Shown here in pieces: positions 1 through 7,412 of a DNA stretch of 53,335 nucleotides (position 1 is the stretch's first letter; each line of letters starts with the position of its first letter). The notes below the pieces were generated by a model that saw only the letters and a list, made by a program, of their open reading frames with translations, had not been told where the DNA came from and made no database searches. The DNA is from Candidatus Sumerlaeota bacterium. GTDB taxonomy: Bacteria; Sumerlaeota; Sumerlaeia; SLMS01; JAHLLQ01. Location: NCBI GenBank assembly GCA_021772755.1, contig JAJFLJ010000235.1, positions 1 to 53,335 of the forward strand, given 5' to 3'. The translations under genes and the position numbers were made by a program.

Positions 1-1543
1 TTTCGAGGACGAGGGTGCGGAGGCGGTCTGGGTTGTCCAGGAGCGCGCGATAGTCGTCCGCGACTTCGTCGGCGACGGGGGGGCGTTCCAGACCGGTGGT
101 CTCGTCCGTGCGGCGCGTTCCCGCCAGCGCCGCGAGCCGCCTCATCCAGACGTCGCGGGTGTACTCCGCGTCCCAGAGAATGGCGGAACCGTCTTTCCAT
201 TCCACGAAGGATGCCCGCCGCGTCTCGACGCGGAGGCCGCTGGATTGCGGCGGCGCCAGGACCAGGCTCTCGCGCGGCGTGTTCTCGCGCACCCATTGGG
301 CGACGGCTTGTCGGTCGGCGGAAGGGGTCCATCCCTGGCGGCGCTGCATCTTGATGGCGGAGAGTCCCGTCAGGAAGAGCGCCGTTGCCACCAGCGCGGG
401 GATCGCGAGCCGGTCGGTGGCAATGCGCGGGCGCAGGAGCTCTAGCGCGAAGGGCACCAGAAGGCCGGTGGCGGCGAGCGTCCACGCCATGGGCGACCGC
501 CAAAGGCAGAGCGAGAGCAGTGTGGGGTGGGGGAAGAGCCGGGGCGCCGCCATGCCGAGCACCGTCAGCGCGGCGACGGGCAGGAATCCGGCGAGGAGCA
601 GGCGCCGTGTCCTGCCGGTCGCCGTCGCGATACACGCGACCAGCAGGACCGCTGCGATGGCGGCCCGCAGCGCGAACTGGGAGACCGCCCAGCCGGATGG
701 AAAGAGGTGATGCCCGAGGCGGTAGCGCGCAATGACGACCCACGCGGCCTTCGTTTCGGCGTCCATGCCGGTGGTGTGCAGCCAGGCGTAGAGGAAGCCG
801 CCGCCGGCGAGCGCGGCGGCGGGAAGTCCGCCGCGCAGCCAGAAGGCCCTGCCGGCCTCCGTGCGCCAGCCGAACAGCGTGCCCTCGGCGCACCAAAGAG
901 AAGCGAAGAGAAGCGCTGCGTAGCTGCCGATCATCGGGTGGATCCATGTGACCGCGCCAAACGCGACGGCCCATCCCGTCCACGAGCGCTTCAGCCAGAA
1001 CCACCATGCCCACGGCAGGACGGAGAAGGCGGCGGCGGACGTTTCCAGCGTGGTCTCCAGCATATACGTGCCGCCCCAGTGGACGACGTTGAATCCCAGA
1101 ACCACGAACGTCCCGGCGACGGCCGTCCAGGTGGCGGCGCGTTCGCCGCTCGCCAGGCACTGTCGTGCCAGTTCGCGGTACAGCAGAAAGAAGCCCGCGA
1201 CGGCGATGGCGCGAAAGGCGACGTGTCCTCCGTAGAGAAACAGGTTCAGGGGAATGCCCGCCGCCGCGAACGCCGCGATGGCTTTCCAGAAGACCGAGGG
1301 GTACTGGTCGAGCGTCGCCACGAAGGGATCGCCGGGAAAAAGCGAAGGGTCCATCGCGCGATGTACGTACGCGAGGTGCAGCGGATGGTCGCCGATGCCC
1401 GCGGCAATGCCCGTTTCGACCAGAGAGAGCACGCCCGCCAGCACCAGCAGCGCGACGGCGAGAATCCGTTCGGAGGATTTTACTTCGGCGGATGGCACGA
1501 GTTCGTTTGCCCCCTGGGCGAACGGGGTGAAGTGGTTCAACAC
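1..1543 (-). CDS. Polytopic membrane protein, C-terminus cut by window edge (DUF6798-like)
   Basis: About 514 residues are readable and no stop is reached, so the C-terminus lies beyond base 1. Roughly ten hydrophobic segments alternate with short charged loops, which makes it an integral membrane protein. The soluble tail contains WVRENTPRESLVLAPP followed by an FVEWKDGS stretch. That pattern recalls DUF6798-type or dolichyl-phosphate-sugar-transferase-like membrane proteins, which carry similar 'NTP...PP' and 'R...W' motifs in an extracytoplasmic tail. No catalytic site can be assigned. The GTG at 1543 was chosen because GAGGGG sits 7 bases upstream. The in-frame ATG at 1579 lacks a ribosome site, and its codon overlaps the start codon of the divergent esterase. 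Function unknown. Confidence 0.7.
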   Translation of the reverse strand, partial: MLNHFTPFAQGANELVPSAEVKSSERILAVALLVLAGVLSLVETGIAAGIGDHPLHLAYVHRAMDPSLFPGDPFVATLDQYPSVFWKAIAAFAAAGIPLNLFLYGGHVAFRAIAVAGFFLLYRELARQCLASGERAATWTAVAGTFVVLGFNVVHWGGTYMLETTLETSAAAFSVLPWAWWFWLKRSWTGWAVAFGAVTWIHPMIGSYAALLFASLWCAEGTLFGWRTEAGRAFWLRGGLPAAALAGGGFLYAWLHTTGMDAETKAAWVVIARYRLGHHLFPSGWAVSQFALRAAIAAVLLVACIATATGRTRRLLLAGFLPVAALTVLGMAAPRLFPHPTLLSLCLWRSPMAWTLAATGLLVPFALELLRPRIATDRLAIPALVATALFLTGLSAIKMQRRQGWTPSADRQAVAQWVRENTPRESLVLAPPQSSGLRVETRRASFVEWKDGSAILWDAEYTRDVWMRRLAALAGTRRTDETTGLERPPVADEVADDYRALLDNPDRLRTLVLE

Positions 1544-1577
1544 TCGTTCGCCCCTCAGGCGGGACAACAGGGAACCC

Positions 1578-2423
1578 ATGATTCGTTCGCAAACGCACCT
1601 TATCCTGCGCGCCGCCGCGATGGCGCTGACCGTCGCCGTCGTCGTTTCGGCGTGCAGCAAGACCTACGAGGAGCCACCGCCCGTGGACGGCACTCCCGCA
1701 CCCGACCGCTTTCAGCTCTTTCTCCTCGCTGGCCAGTCCAACATGGCCGGCCGGGGAGAGGTCGCGCCCCAGGACCGCGAGCCGCACCCGCGCGTTTTGT
1801 CGTTGGGAAGGGAGGGCGAATGGGTTCCGGCGGTGGACCCGATCCACTTCGACAAGCCGATAGCCGGAGTTGGTTTGGGGCGCAGTTTCGGAATCGCGCT
1901 CGCGGAGAAGGATGCCTCCGTTACCATCGGCTTGGTGCCTGCTGCGGTCGGCGGGTCGGCCGTCGCCGCGTGGCAACCCGGCGGCTTTCACGCCCAAACG
2001 GGCGACTATCCCTACGACGAGGCCATCGCGCGCGCGCGCCGCGCCATGCAGGATGGCGACCTGAAGGCGATCCTCTGGCACCAGGGCGAGAGCGACGCGC
2101 CGCCCGACCGCGCGGCGGTCTACAAGGAGAACCTCAAGGCGGTGATCGCGCGTTTTCGCGAGGACCTGGGCCAGCCCGAACTGCCGTTCATCATCGGCCA
2201 GCTGGGCCGTTTCCCCGGCAAGCCCTGGACGGAGTCTGAAGAAGTCCTGGACCGCGCGCACCGCGAAATCGCGGAGGAGGATCCCCGCGTCGCGTTCGTC
2301 TCGTCGGAGGGTCTGCTGCCGATGGAGGACCAGGTCCACATCGACGCGGATTCGCAGCGCGAGTTCGGGAAGCGCTACGCCGACGCCTGGCTGGAACTCT
2401 CCGCCGCGCGGGAACGCGACTGA
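1578..2423 (+). CDS. Lipoprotein sialate O-acetylesterase-like / SGNH hydrolase (CE6-type)
   Basis: 281 residues. The N-terminus is a lipoprotein signal peptide ending in VVVSAC, so the mature protein is probably lipid-anchored. The hydrolase part starts with LFLLAGQSNMAGRGE, the block-I nucleophile motif (GQSN, Ser) of the sialate-O-acetylesterase/acetylxylan esterase group. It continues with PAAVGGSAV (oxyanion region) and HQGESD (block III), and near the C-terminus has DQVHID, which supplies the Asp/His pair. All SGNH catalytic elements are therefore present. The expected role is removal of acetyl groups from sugars outside the cytoplasm; the real substrate is unknown. The gene is divergent from the membrane protein on its left. 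Its 3' end overlaps the convergent methyltransferase by 49 bases. Confidence 0.88.
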   Translation: MIRSQTHLILRAAAMALTVAVVVSACSKTYEEPPPVDGTPAPDRFQLFLLAGQSNMAGRGEVAPQDREPHPRVLSLGREGEWVPAVDPIHFDKPIAGVGLGRSFGIALAEKDASVTIGLVPAAVGGSAVAAWQPGGFHAQTGDYPYDEAIARARRAMQDGDLKAILWHQGESDAPPDRAAVYKENLKAVIARFREDLGQPELPFIIGQLGRFPGKPWTESEEVLDRAHREIAEEDPRVAFVSSEGLLPMEDQVHIDADSQREFGKRYADAWLELSAARERD

Positions 2424-3148
2424 GCGGTGCGCGGGCGCCGCTTGCGGCAGATGTAGAAGATGTGCGGGTAGGGGAGAATGTCGAGCATCTGGTGCGAATG
2501 GACATCGAAGCCGGTTCTGCGCAGCAGCGCGACGAGTTTCCCGCGCGGATAGTAGTTCACCGGCGTCCGGTAGTCCATCGCCTTGTCGAGAATCCAGGTG
2601 AAGGCCATCTTCCACCAGGGCCTGTCTTCGACGTCCTTGATGAGCAGCACGCCTCCGTCGGCGAGGATGCGATGGCAGTGGAGCAGAATCCCGTCGGCCT
2701 TTCCCTTCGGGAGATGGTGCACGAGATCGAGCATGACGATGCCGTCGACGGGCCGGTCGAAGGGATAGTCGAGGACGTTCATCGCGCGGAAGTCCGTCTG
2801 TCGCGCGGTGTCCAGGCGCTCGGCGGCCTTGTTGGCGAGACCGATGCGGCGCGCGTTGAGGTCCATCGAGAGCATTCGCCGCGAACGCGAGCAGAGGGCG
2901 AAGTAGTGGCTGAAGAGTCCGAACCCGCAGCCCAGGTCCAGGATCGTGCCCTTGCGGGGCATGTACTGCTCGATCTCCTCCAGCATGCGGAGATTGATGA
3001 TCCGGAACCGGATCGTGCAGTAGGTGCGGATGATCCAGTCGTCGTAGGCGGCGATGATGCGTCTGGTGATCGGGCTGCGGGGATTGCGGTGCACGGATGA
3101 CGGACCTCGGCGAACAGCCTCGGGGCCGCCGCTCCAGGGCCAAGGCAA
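2375..3148 (-). CDS. Class I SAM-dependent methyltransferase
   Basis: Up to 257 residues. The SAM-binding motif I is ILDLGCGFGLFSHYF (around residue 92), followed by an acidic 'SMDLN' at the end of strand 2 and 'VDGIVMLDLVHHLPKG' as motif IV/post-II. This is the standard Rossmann methyltransferase core (Methyltransf_11/25 type). The C-terminal region LPYPHIFYICRKR resembles small-molecule or lipid-directed members. The first 15-30 residues look atypical, and a GTG at about 3095 is a possible alternative start. The stop lies inside the 3' end of the convergent esterase gene. The substrate cannot be inferred from context. Confidence 0.82.
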   Translation of the reverse strand: MPWPWSGGPEAVRRGPSSVHRNPRSPITRRIIAAYDDWIIRTYCTIRFRIINLRMLEEIEQYMPRKGTILDLGCGFGLFSHYFALCSRSRRMLSMDLNARRIGLANKAAERLDTARQTDFRAMNVLDYPFDRPVDGIVMLDLVHHLPKGKADGILLHCHRILADGGVLLIKDVEDRPWWKMAFTWILDKAMDYRTPVNYYPRGKLVALLRRTGFDVHSHQMLDILPYPHIFYICRKRRPRTAQSRSRAAESSSQASA

Positions 3149-3319
3149 AAGGGCCGTTCCGCCGGGGCCCGGGGAGGGGCGGCGGGTTCATAAAGGTTTT
3201 ACCGGCGGCCCGCTCCCGCCGCCTGCTTGGAGTTGTATCGCTCCACGTTCCAGGGCAGCCTGTCCCGTGAAACTGGCGGCGCATTCCCCATCGCGGGCCG
3301 CCGGCGAAGGGATGACCCC

Positions 3320-4402
3320 ATGCGGGAGCGGACTTCACGACGAACGATGGCAGCGCTTCTCGCGGCGCTGTTCGCGCTGGCCGCGCTTCCCGCCGGCGCG
3401 CAGGTGCGGTGGTACGAGCGCCTTGAGGAGGGCGTCGCCGTTCGCAACGCCACGCGAAAGCCTGCGCTGGTCTTCTTCTACAACGGCGTCGCGCGGGACT
3501 GCCAGCGCATGCGCGAGGAAACCTTCGCCGCTCCCGGCCTGCAGGAGCTGATGGACAACTTCGTCTGTTTCGAACTCGACGCGCGCGCTCACGCCGCGCT
3601 TGTCGAGCGCTACGGCATCTTCAAGGTTCCGACGGTCCTGTTTCTCGATCCCCGCGGCACCGAAGTCGACCGCGCCGTCGGGTTCAAGCCGCCCGACGTC
3701 TTTTCCCTCTACCTCGACCGCACCAACCGGGCGTCGCTGGGCGGGGCGCCGCGGACCGAATCGACGCAGGACGCGGCGACACGCCGGCACATCGAGCGGC
3801 TTGCGGAGATCCAGCCCTTCAAGACGGCGACGGTCAACATCCTCCAACCCCGCCCGGGGACGCTCGCCATCACGCTTTCCCACAAGGCGCCTGCGGCGTC
3901 GGAGCTCTCCGTCGTCGGCGACTTCAACGACTGGCGCATCGGGGCGACGCCCATGCAGCGCGCCGTCAACGGCGACTGGTACGTGACCATCAACGTGTCC
4001 GAGGACGTCTACGAGTACAAGTACGTGGACGACGCCGGCGAGTATCACGAGGACCTGCGCAACCCGCTGAAGAAACCGAACCCCTACGGCACCAGCAATT
4101 CGGTGCTGGTGATCGGCAATCCGATGACGTCGCCGCTGATCCTCGGCGACTCCGTCACGTTCATCGTCTACCGCCCCAACGCGCGGGAAGTCGCCGTCGC
4201 GGGATCGTTCAACGACTGGCAGCCGACCCCCATGTTCCGCAAGCGCGACAACCCCGCCCTCTGGGGGTTTCGGTGCAACCTCCCCGCCGGAACCTACCAG
4301 TACAAGTACGTCATCGACGGCGAATGGATCGTCGATCCGGAGAACTACCACGTCCACACCGACGCCGGGGGGAACGTGAACAGCCTGCTGGCGGTGCGGT
4401 AG
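3320..4402 (+). CDS. Secreted thioredoxin-like protein fused to two glycogen-binding (CBM48/AMPK-beta-like) domains
   Basis: 360 residues, with a start chosen at 3320 because GAAGGGA lies just upstream and a clean signal peptide (LLAALFALAALPAGAQ) follows. Residues about 30-150 form a thioredoxin-like fold: PALVFFYNGVARDC occupies the active-site position and KVPTVLFLDPRG supplies the cis-proline. Only the second cysteine of CxxC is present, so ordinary disulfide exchange is unlikely. Two tandem beta-sandwich repeats follow (about 185-265 and 272-358). Each carries GDFNDW or GSFNDW near its start and YEYKYV or YQYKYV-x-DGEW near its end, the signature of AMPK-beta/CBM48 starch- or glycogen-binding modules. 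The second ends in a typical NYHVHTDAGGN-type tail. The combination suggests a periplasmic or secreted alpha-glucan-binding protein. It stands alone. Confidence 0.85.
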   Translation: MRERTSRRTMAALLAALFALAALPAGAQVRWYERLEEGVAVRNATRKPALVFFYNGVARDCQRMREETFAAPGLQELMDNFVCFELDARAHAALVERYGIFKVPTVLFLDPRGTEVDRAVGFKPPDVFSLYLDRTNRASLGGAPRTESTQDAATRRHIERLAEIQPFKTATVNILQPRPGTLAITLSHKAPAASELSVVGDFNDWRIGATPMQRAVNGDWYVTINVSEDVYEYKYVDDAGEYHEDLRNPLKKPNPYGTSNSVLVIGNPMTSPLILGDSVTFIVYRPNAREVAVAGSFNDWQPTPMFRKRDNPALWGFRCNLPAGTYQYKYVIDGEWIVDPENYHVHTDAGGNVNSLLAVR

Positions 4403-4537
4403 GGGGCCGCGCATCCCGCAGAATCCCGGGATTTTCATGGACATCGGGGTCGTTTCCCCCCACTCTCGCCAACACGCGCCGTGTCCTCGCGGCGGTCCGC
4501 GACCGTTCCCAACGCCCGATCCCGGAATCCTCCGGCC

Positions 4538-5371
4538 ATGCATTTCATCTACGTCCAGCATTCCGGGAAGCCCGTCGAGAGTTCCGCGGGAAACTTCTGG
4601 GTCCAGGCGGGCGTTTCGCTTCCGGCGGAGAAGTGGAAGGCGCTCCAGCTTCGGCTGAACGGGCTCCAGCGCTCCTTCCAGAAGGACAACTACGATCCGC
4701 TGAAATCGCGCGTCGACGCCAACGACCTTCTCCACCCGCGCAACGCGGAGAAGTCCTGGACGCGGGCGTTCTGCAAGGGCTTCGAGAAGATCGTCGCGGC
4801 GCTCGAACCCAGCTTCTTTCTCGTGGTGGTCGACAAGCGCACCACCGACAAGCCGGCCCACGCCAAGTGGCTGCTTCCCCTGACATACAGCTATCTGATG
4901 AAACCGCTCTGCCAGCACCTTCGCGATGCGGACGACATCGGCTGCATCGTGGTTCCGCCCGGCCGCCCGGAGGAACTCGAGGTTCTCGTCCAGCTGCAGA
5001 CCGAAAACCTCTTCGGTTCCGGCGGCCGCAGCAGTCCGCTGGTTTCCTCGCCGATGGTCCAGAACCAGCGCGACGCGTGCGGCCTGCAGGTGGCGGACTT
5101 CATCGCGACGGCGACGCGGCGCTATCACGAGGGCGTGTACCCGAAACTCTACGCCAAGCAGACGCTGGTGGGCTACGACGCGGTAATCAACTCGCACTAC
5201 CAGGGGTTCGTGAAGCCGAACACGTTCCAGTCCTCGGCGATCGACTCGAAGGGATACAAGATCCGGGGATATATCTATCTCTGGCGGCGCGACAACCTCG
5301 GCCGTCTTCGCCTGGAGCAGCCAAGCCGCGACGAAGTTCCGATCGGAGACGTCGCCTCCGCCGGCGCCTAG
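4538..5371 (+). CDS. DUF3800-like protein with altered N-terminal acidic motif
   Basis: 277 residues from the ATG at 4538. Its opening MHFIYVQHSGKP aligns in style with the first strand of DUF3800 proteins, usually Y-[IV]-D-E-S-G, but the two acidic residues are replaced by Gln-His. Later parts fit the family: FFLVVVDKR (strand followed by a basic residue), and QNQRDACGLQVADFIATATRR near residue 180, which matches the Q-x-AD-x-[IL]-A ending of DUF3800. The family has an RNase H-like fold and often occurs near mobile or defence genes, but no such neighbour is seen here. Loss of the first acidic pair suggests reduced or different catalysis. An alternative upstream ATG at 4481 gives an arginine-rich extension and looks wrong. 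Confidence 0.65.
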   Translation: MHFIYVQHSGKPVESSAGNFWVQAGVSLPAEKWKALQLRLNGLQRSFQKDNYDPLKSRVDANDLLHPRNAEKSWTRAFCKGFEKIVAALEPSFFLVVVDKRTTDKPAHAKWLLPLTYSYLMKPLCQHLRDADDIGCIVVPPGRPEELEVLVQLQTENLFGSGGRSSPLVSSPMVQNQRDACGLQVADFIATATRRYHEGVYPKLYAKQTLVGYDAVINSHYQGFVKPNTFQSSAIDSKGYKIRGYIYLWRRDNLGRLRLEQPSRDEVPIGDVASAGA

Positions 5372-5380
5372 CGGCGAGAC

Positions 5381-5869
5381 CTACCCCGTTCGCTTCCACC
5401 CATGCGTCCGGAACGGCGCATACCCCATTCGCTTCCAGAACCGTTCGGCGTCCGCATTGACGGCGAGCCACGAGAGTTCGACGTGTCGGATGTCGCGGTC
5501 CGCGAACCAGTCCTCCGCGGCGCGGACCAGTGCGCGCCCCAGGCCGCGACCGCGATGCCGCTCCGCGACCCACAGAAGCGCCACGGTGCCCGTGCGGCCG
5601 GCGAGCGCCTCGGGCATGGCGCCGGACCCGATCGCCAGGCAGGCGCAGCCGATGAACTCGCCGCTCGCGGATTCCAGCACAAGCGCCCCCTGCGTGCCTC
5701 CGCCGGTGAACCGGGCCGCCCACTCGCGGAGGGGTTCGGAATCGCCGTCCGGCAGGCCTTGGACGTAAGGGTCGCTTCCCTGGCGGCGGGCGTGGAGGAC
5801 GGTTTCGACCGCCGCGCGGGCGATTCTCGGGACGTCGTCGATGGTCGCAGGGCGGATCGTCGGTTCCAT
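5381..5869 (-). CDS. GNAT family N-acetyltransferase
   Basis: 162 residues from the ATG at 5869. MEPTIRPATIDDVPRIARA is a textbook first strand and helix of the GNAT fold. The acetyl-CoA pyrophosphate-binding loop is RHRGRGLGRAL (R/Q-x-x-G-x-G/A), near residue 100. The end of the domain has NADAERFWKRMGYAPF, the usual strand 6 - helix 4 - strand 7 region with conserved Phe-Tyr. Length matches single-domain GNATs. It is convergent with the DUF3800-like gene (9-base gap) and divergent from the pilus ATPase. The acceptor substrate is unknown. Confidence 0.88.
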   Translation of the reverse strand: MEPTIRPATIDDVPRIARAAVETVLHARRQGSDPYVQGLPDGDSEPLREWAARFTGGGTQGALVLESASGEFIGCACLAIGSGAMPEALAGRTGTVALLWVAERHRGRGLGRALVRAAEDWFADRDIRHVELSWLAVNADAERFWKRMGYAPFRTHGWKRTG

Positions 5870-5980
5870 GGCGAGACCCTTTTTCCTCCCGCAGCGGGGG
5901 TTCCACGCAATTTTTCTGTTTTCCTGGGGCCGAAGATGGGCTAGCCCTTTGATCGAGTCTGACCCCCAGGAGCACTTCCC

Positions 5981-7090
5981 ATGGCAGTTATCCGACTGGA
6001 CGACCTTCTCCAGGAGATGGTCGATCGCAAGTCGTCCGACCTGTTCATCAAGGCCGGCGTGCCCCCCCACGTTCGCGTCGATGGCGTGGTTCGCCCGCTG
6101 GACTACGCCGAAATCACCATGGAGGACGCCCAGGACATCGCCTACGGGATGATGACCGAAGACCAGATCGAGCAGTTCGAGCGCATTCCCGAGATGGATC
6201 TGGCTCTGGGCGTCAGCGGCGTGGGCCGGTTCCGCGTGAACCTCTTTCGCCAGCGCGGCACCGTCGCCATGGTGTTTCGCCACATCACGCGGCCGAACTT
6301 CAGCTTCGAGGACCTCCATCTGCCGCCGGCGGTGAAGACGCTCTCGGAGTCGCCCCGCGGTCTAGTGCTCGTCACCGGCACCACGGGCTCCGGCAAGTCC
6401 ACCTCGCTGGCCGCGATGATCAACCACATCAACGAGCACCGCCGCTGCCACATCGTCACCGTCGAGGACCCCATCGAGTTCCTCCACAACGACAAGCAGG
6501 CCATCGTCAGCCAGCGCGAAGTGGGATTCGACACCAAGACGTTCGAGGACGCGCTTCGCCACGTGCTGCGCCAGGCGCCGGACGTGATTCTGATCGGCGA
6601 AATGCGCGACCTGGAAACGGTCAAGACCTGCGTCGCCGCCGCGGAGACCGGCCACCTGGTTCTCTCCACGCTGCACACCATCAACGCCACGCAGACCGTG
6701 GAGCGCATCATCAACTTCTTCCCCGCCTACCTTCACGACCAGATTCGCATGGAACTCGCGCTCGGCCTGCAGGGCATCGTCAGCCAGCGCCTGCTTCCCC
6801 TCAAGCGCGGCCAGGGCCGCATTCCCGCGGTCGAGATTCTGATCAACACGCCGCTGCTGCGCAAACTCATCCACGAGGGGCGCACCATCGAACTGCTGCC
6901 CGCCGTCGAGGAGGGCAAGCACTGGGGCATGCAGAGCTTCAACCAGTCTCTGTTCGACCTTATCAAGACCGGCTTCATCAACTACGACGACGCGCTCACC
7001 TACGCCACAAGCCCCGAGGAACTCCGCCTCATGGTCGAGGGCATCACCTCCGGCACCAAGAAGAGCAACGAGGGCTACCTGGAGTACTGA
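5981..7090 (+). CDS. Type IV pilus retraction-type ATPase, PilT/PilU family
   Basis: 369 residues, with CAGGAG spaced well before the ATG. This is a hexameric cytoplasmic motor that drives pilus retraction (twitching). Walker A is GTTGSGKST near residue 132. An Asp box (VTVEDPIEF), Walker B (VILIGEMRD) and His box (GHLVLSTLHT) follow in order. The C-terminal part reads PLLRKLIHEGRTIEL...GMQSFNQSLFDL, closer to PilU than to the AIRNLIRE motif of PilT, so it may be the accessory retraction ATPase. No pilin or assembly gene is adjacent. An intrinsic terminator follows the stop, so it is probably transcribed alone. Confidence 0.93.
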   Translation: MAVIRLDDLLQEMVDRKSSDLFIKAGVPPHVRVDGVVRPLDYAEITMEDAQDIAYGMMTEDQIEQFERIPEMDLALGVSGVGRFRVNLFRQRGTVAMVFRHITRPNFSFEDLHLPPAVKTLSESPRGLVLVTGTTGSGKSTSLAAMINHINEHRRCHIVTVEDPIEFLHNDKQAIVSQREVGFDTKTFEDALRHVLRQAPDVILIGEMRDLETVKTCVAAAETGHLVLSTLHTINATQTVERIINFFPAYLHDQIRMELALGLQGIVSQRLLPLKRGQGRIPAVEILINTPLLRKLIHEGRTIELLPAVEEGKHWGMQSFNQSLFDLIKTGFINYDDALTYATSPEELRLMVEGITSGTKKSNEGYLEY

Positions 7091-7121
7091 GCGGTTCCAG
7101 GAACGACGGATAGCATCGGCG

Positions 7122-7159
7122 CGGCGCGGACGACGATTCGTTCCGCGCCGTTGCTTTTT
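7122..7159 (+). terminator. Rho-independent terminator of the PilT/PilU gene
   Basis: Bases 7122-7130 (CGGCGCGGA) pair perfectly with 7142-7150 (TCCGCGCCG) around an 11-base loop. A TTGCTTTTT tract follows at 7151-7159. The position, 31 bases after the pilus ATPase stop codon, fits termination of that gene. Confidence 0.75.
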
Positions 7160-7218
7160 CGCGGCGCACAGCCTCCGGAAACACGGACCGCTCCAAGTCG
7201 GCACCGTTTCCACAACGT

Positions 7219-7258
7219 GGTCAATTCCGGCCAGCCGTCCCAGTGGCCGGAATTGACC
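7219..7258. repeat. Perfect 15-bp inverted repeat upstream of amt
   Basis: GGTCAATTCCGGCCA at 7219-7233 is exactly complementary to 7244-7258 around a 10-base spacer (GCCGTCCCAG). No T-run follows either arm, so it does not look like a terminator. It lies about 155 bases before the amt start codon, so it may be a regulatory hairpin or operator in the amt leader. This is the only notable element in the rest of the 7160-7412 non-coding stretch. Confidence 0.85.
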
Positions 7259-7412
7259 GGTCGTGCCGACCCCGGAATCCAAGTCGAGCGATACCAGACT
7301 CCGATGCGTTCTCCGGGCGGTCCCGGCGGGGGAACGGAACTCGCGCAATGAGGCCACGCCCGGCATGCGGTCGCCGCGACCGCCGCCTATCCCAATGCGA
7401 GGTTTCCGAACC

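Noticed and set aside
96..2239. Plus-strand frames of 204 and 570 residues at the left edge
   Set aside because: The minus-strand reading there gives a clean polytopic membrane protein. The plus frames are Arg/Gly/Ala-rich without motifs.
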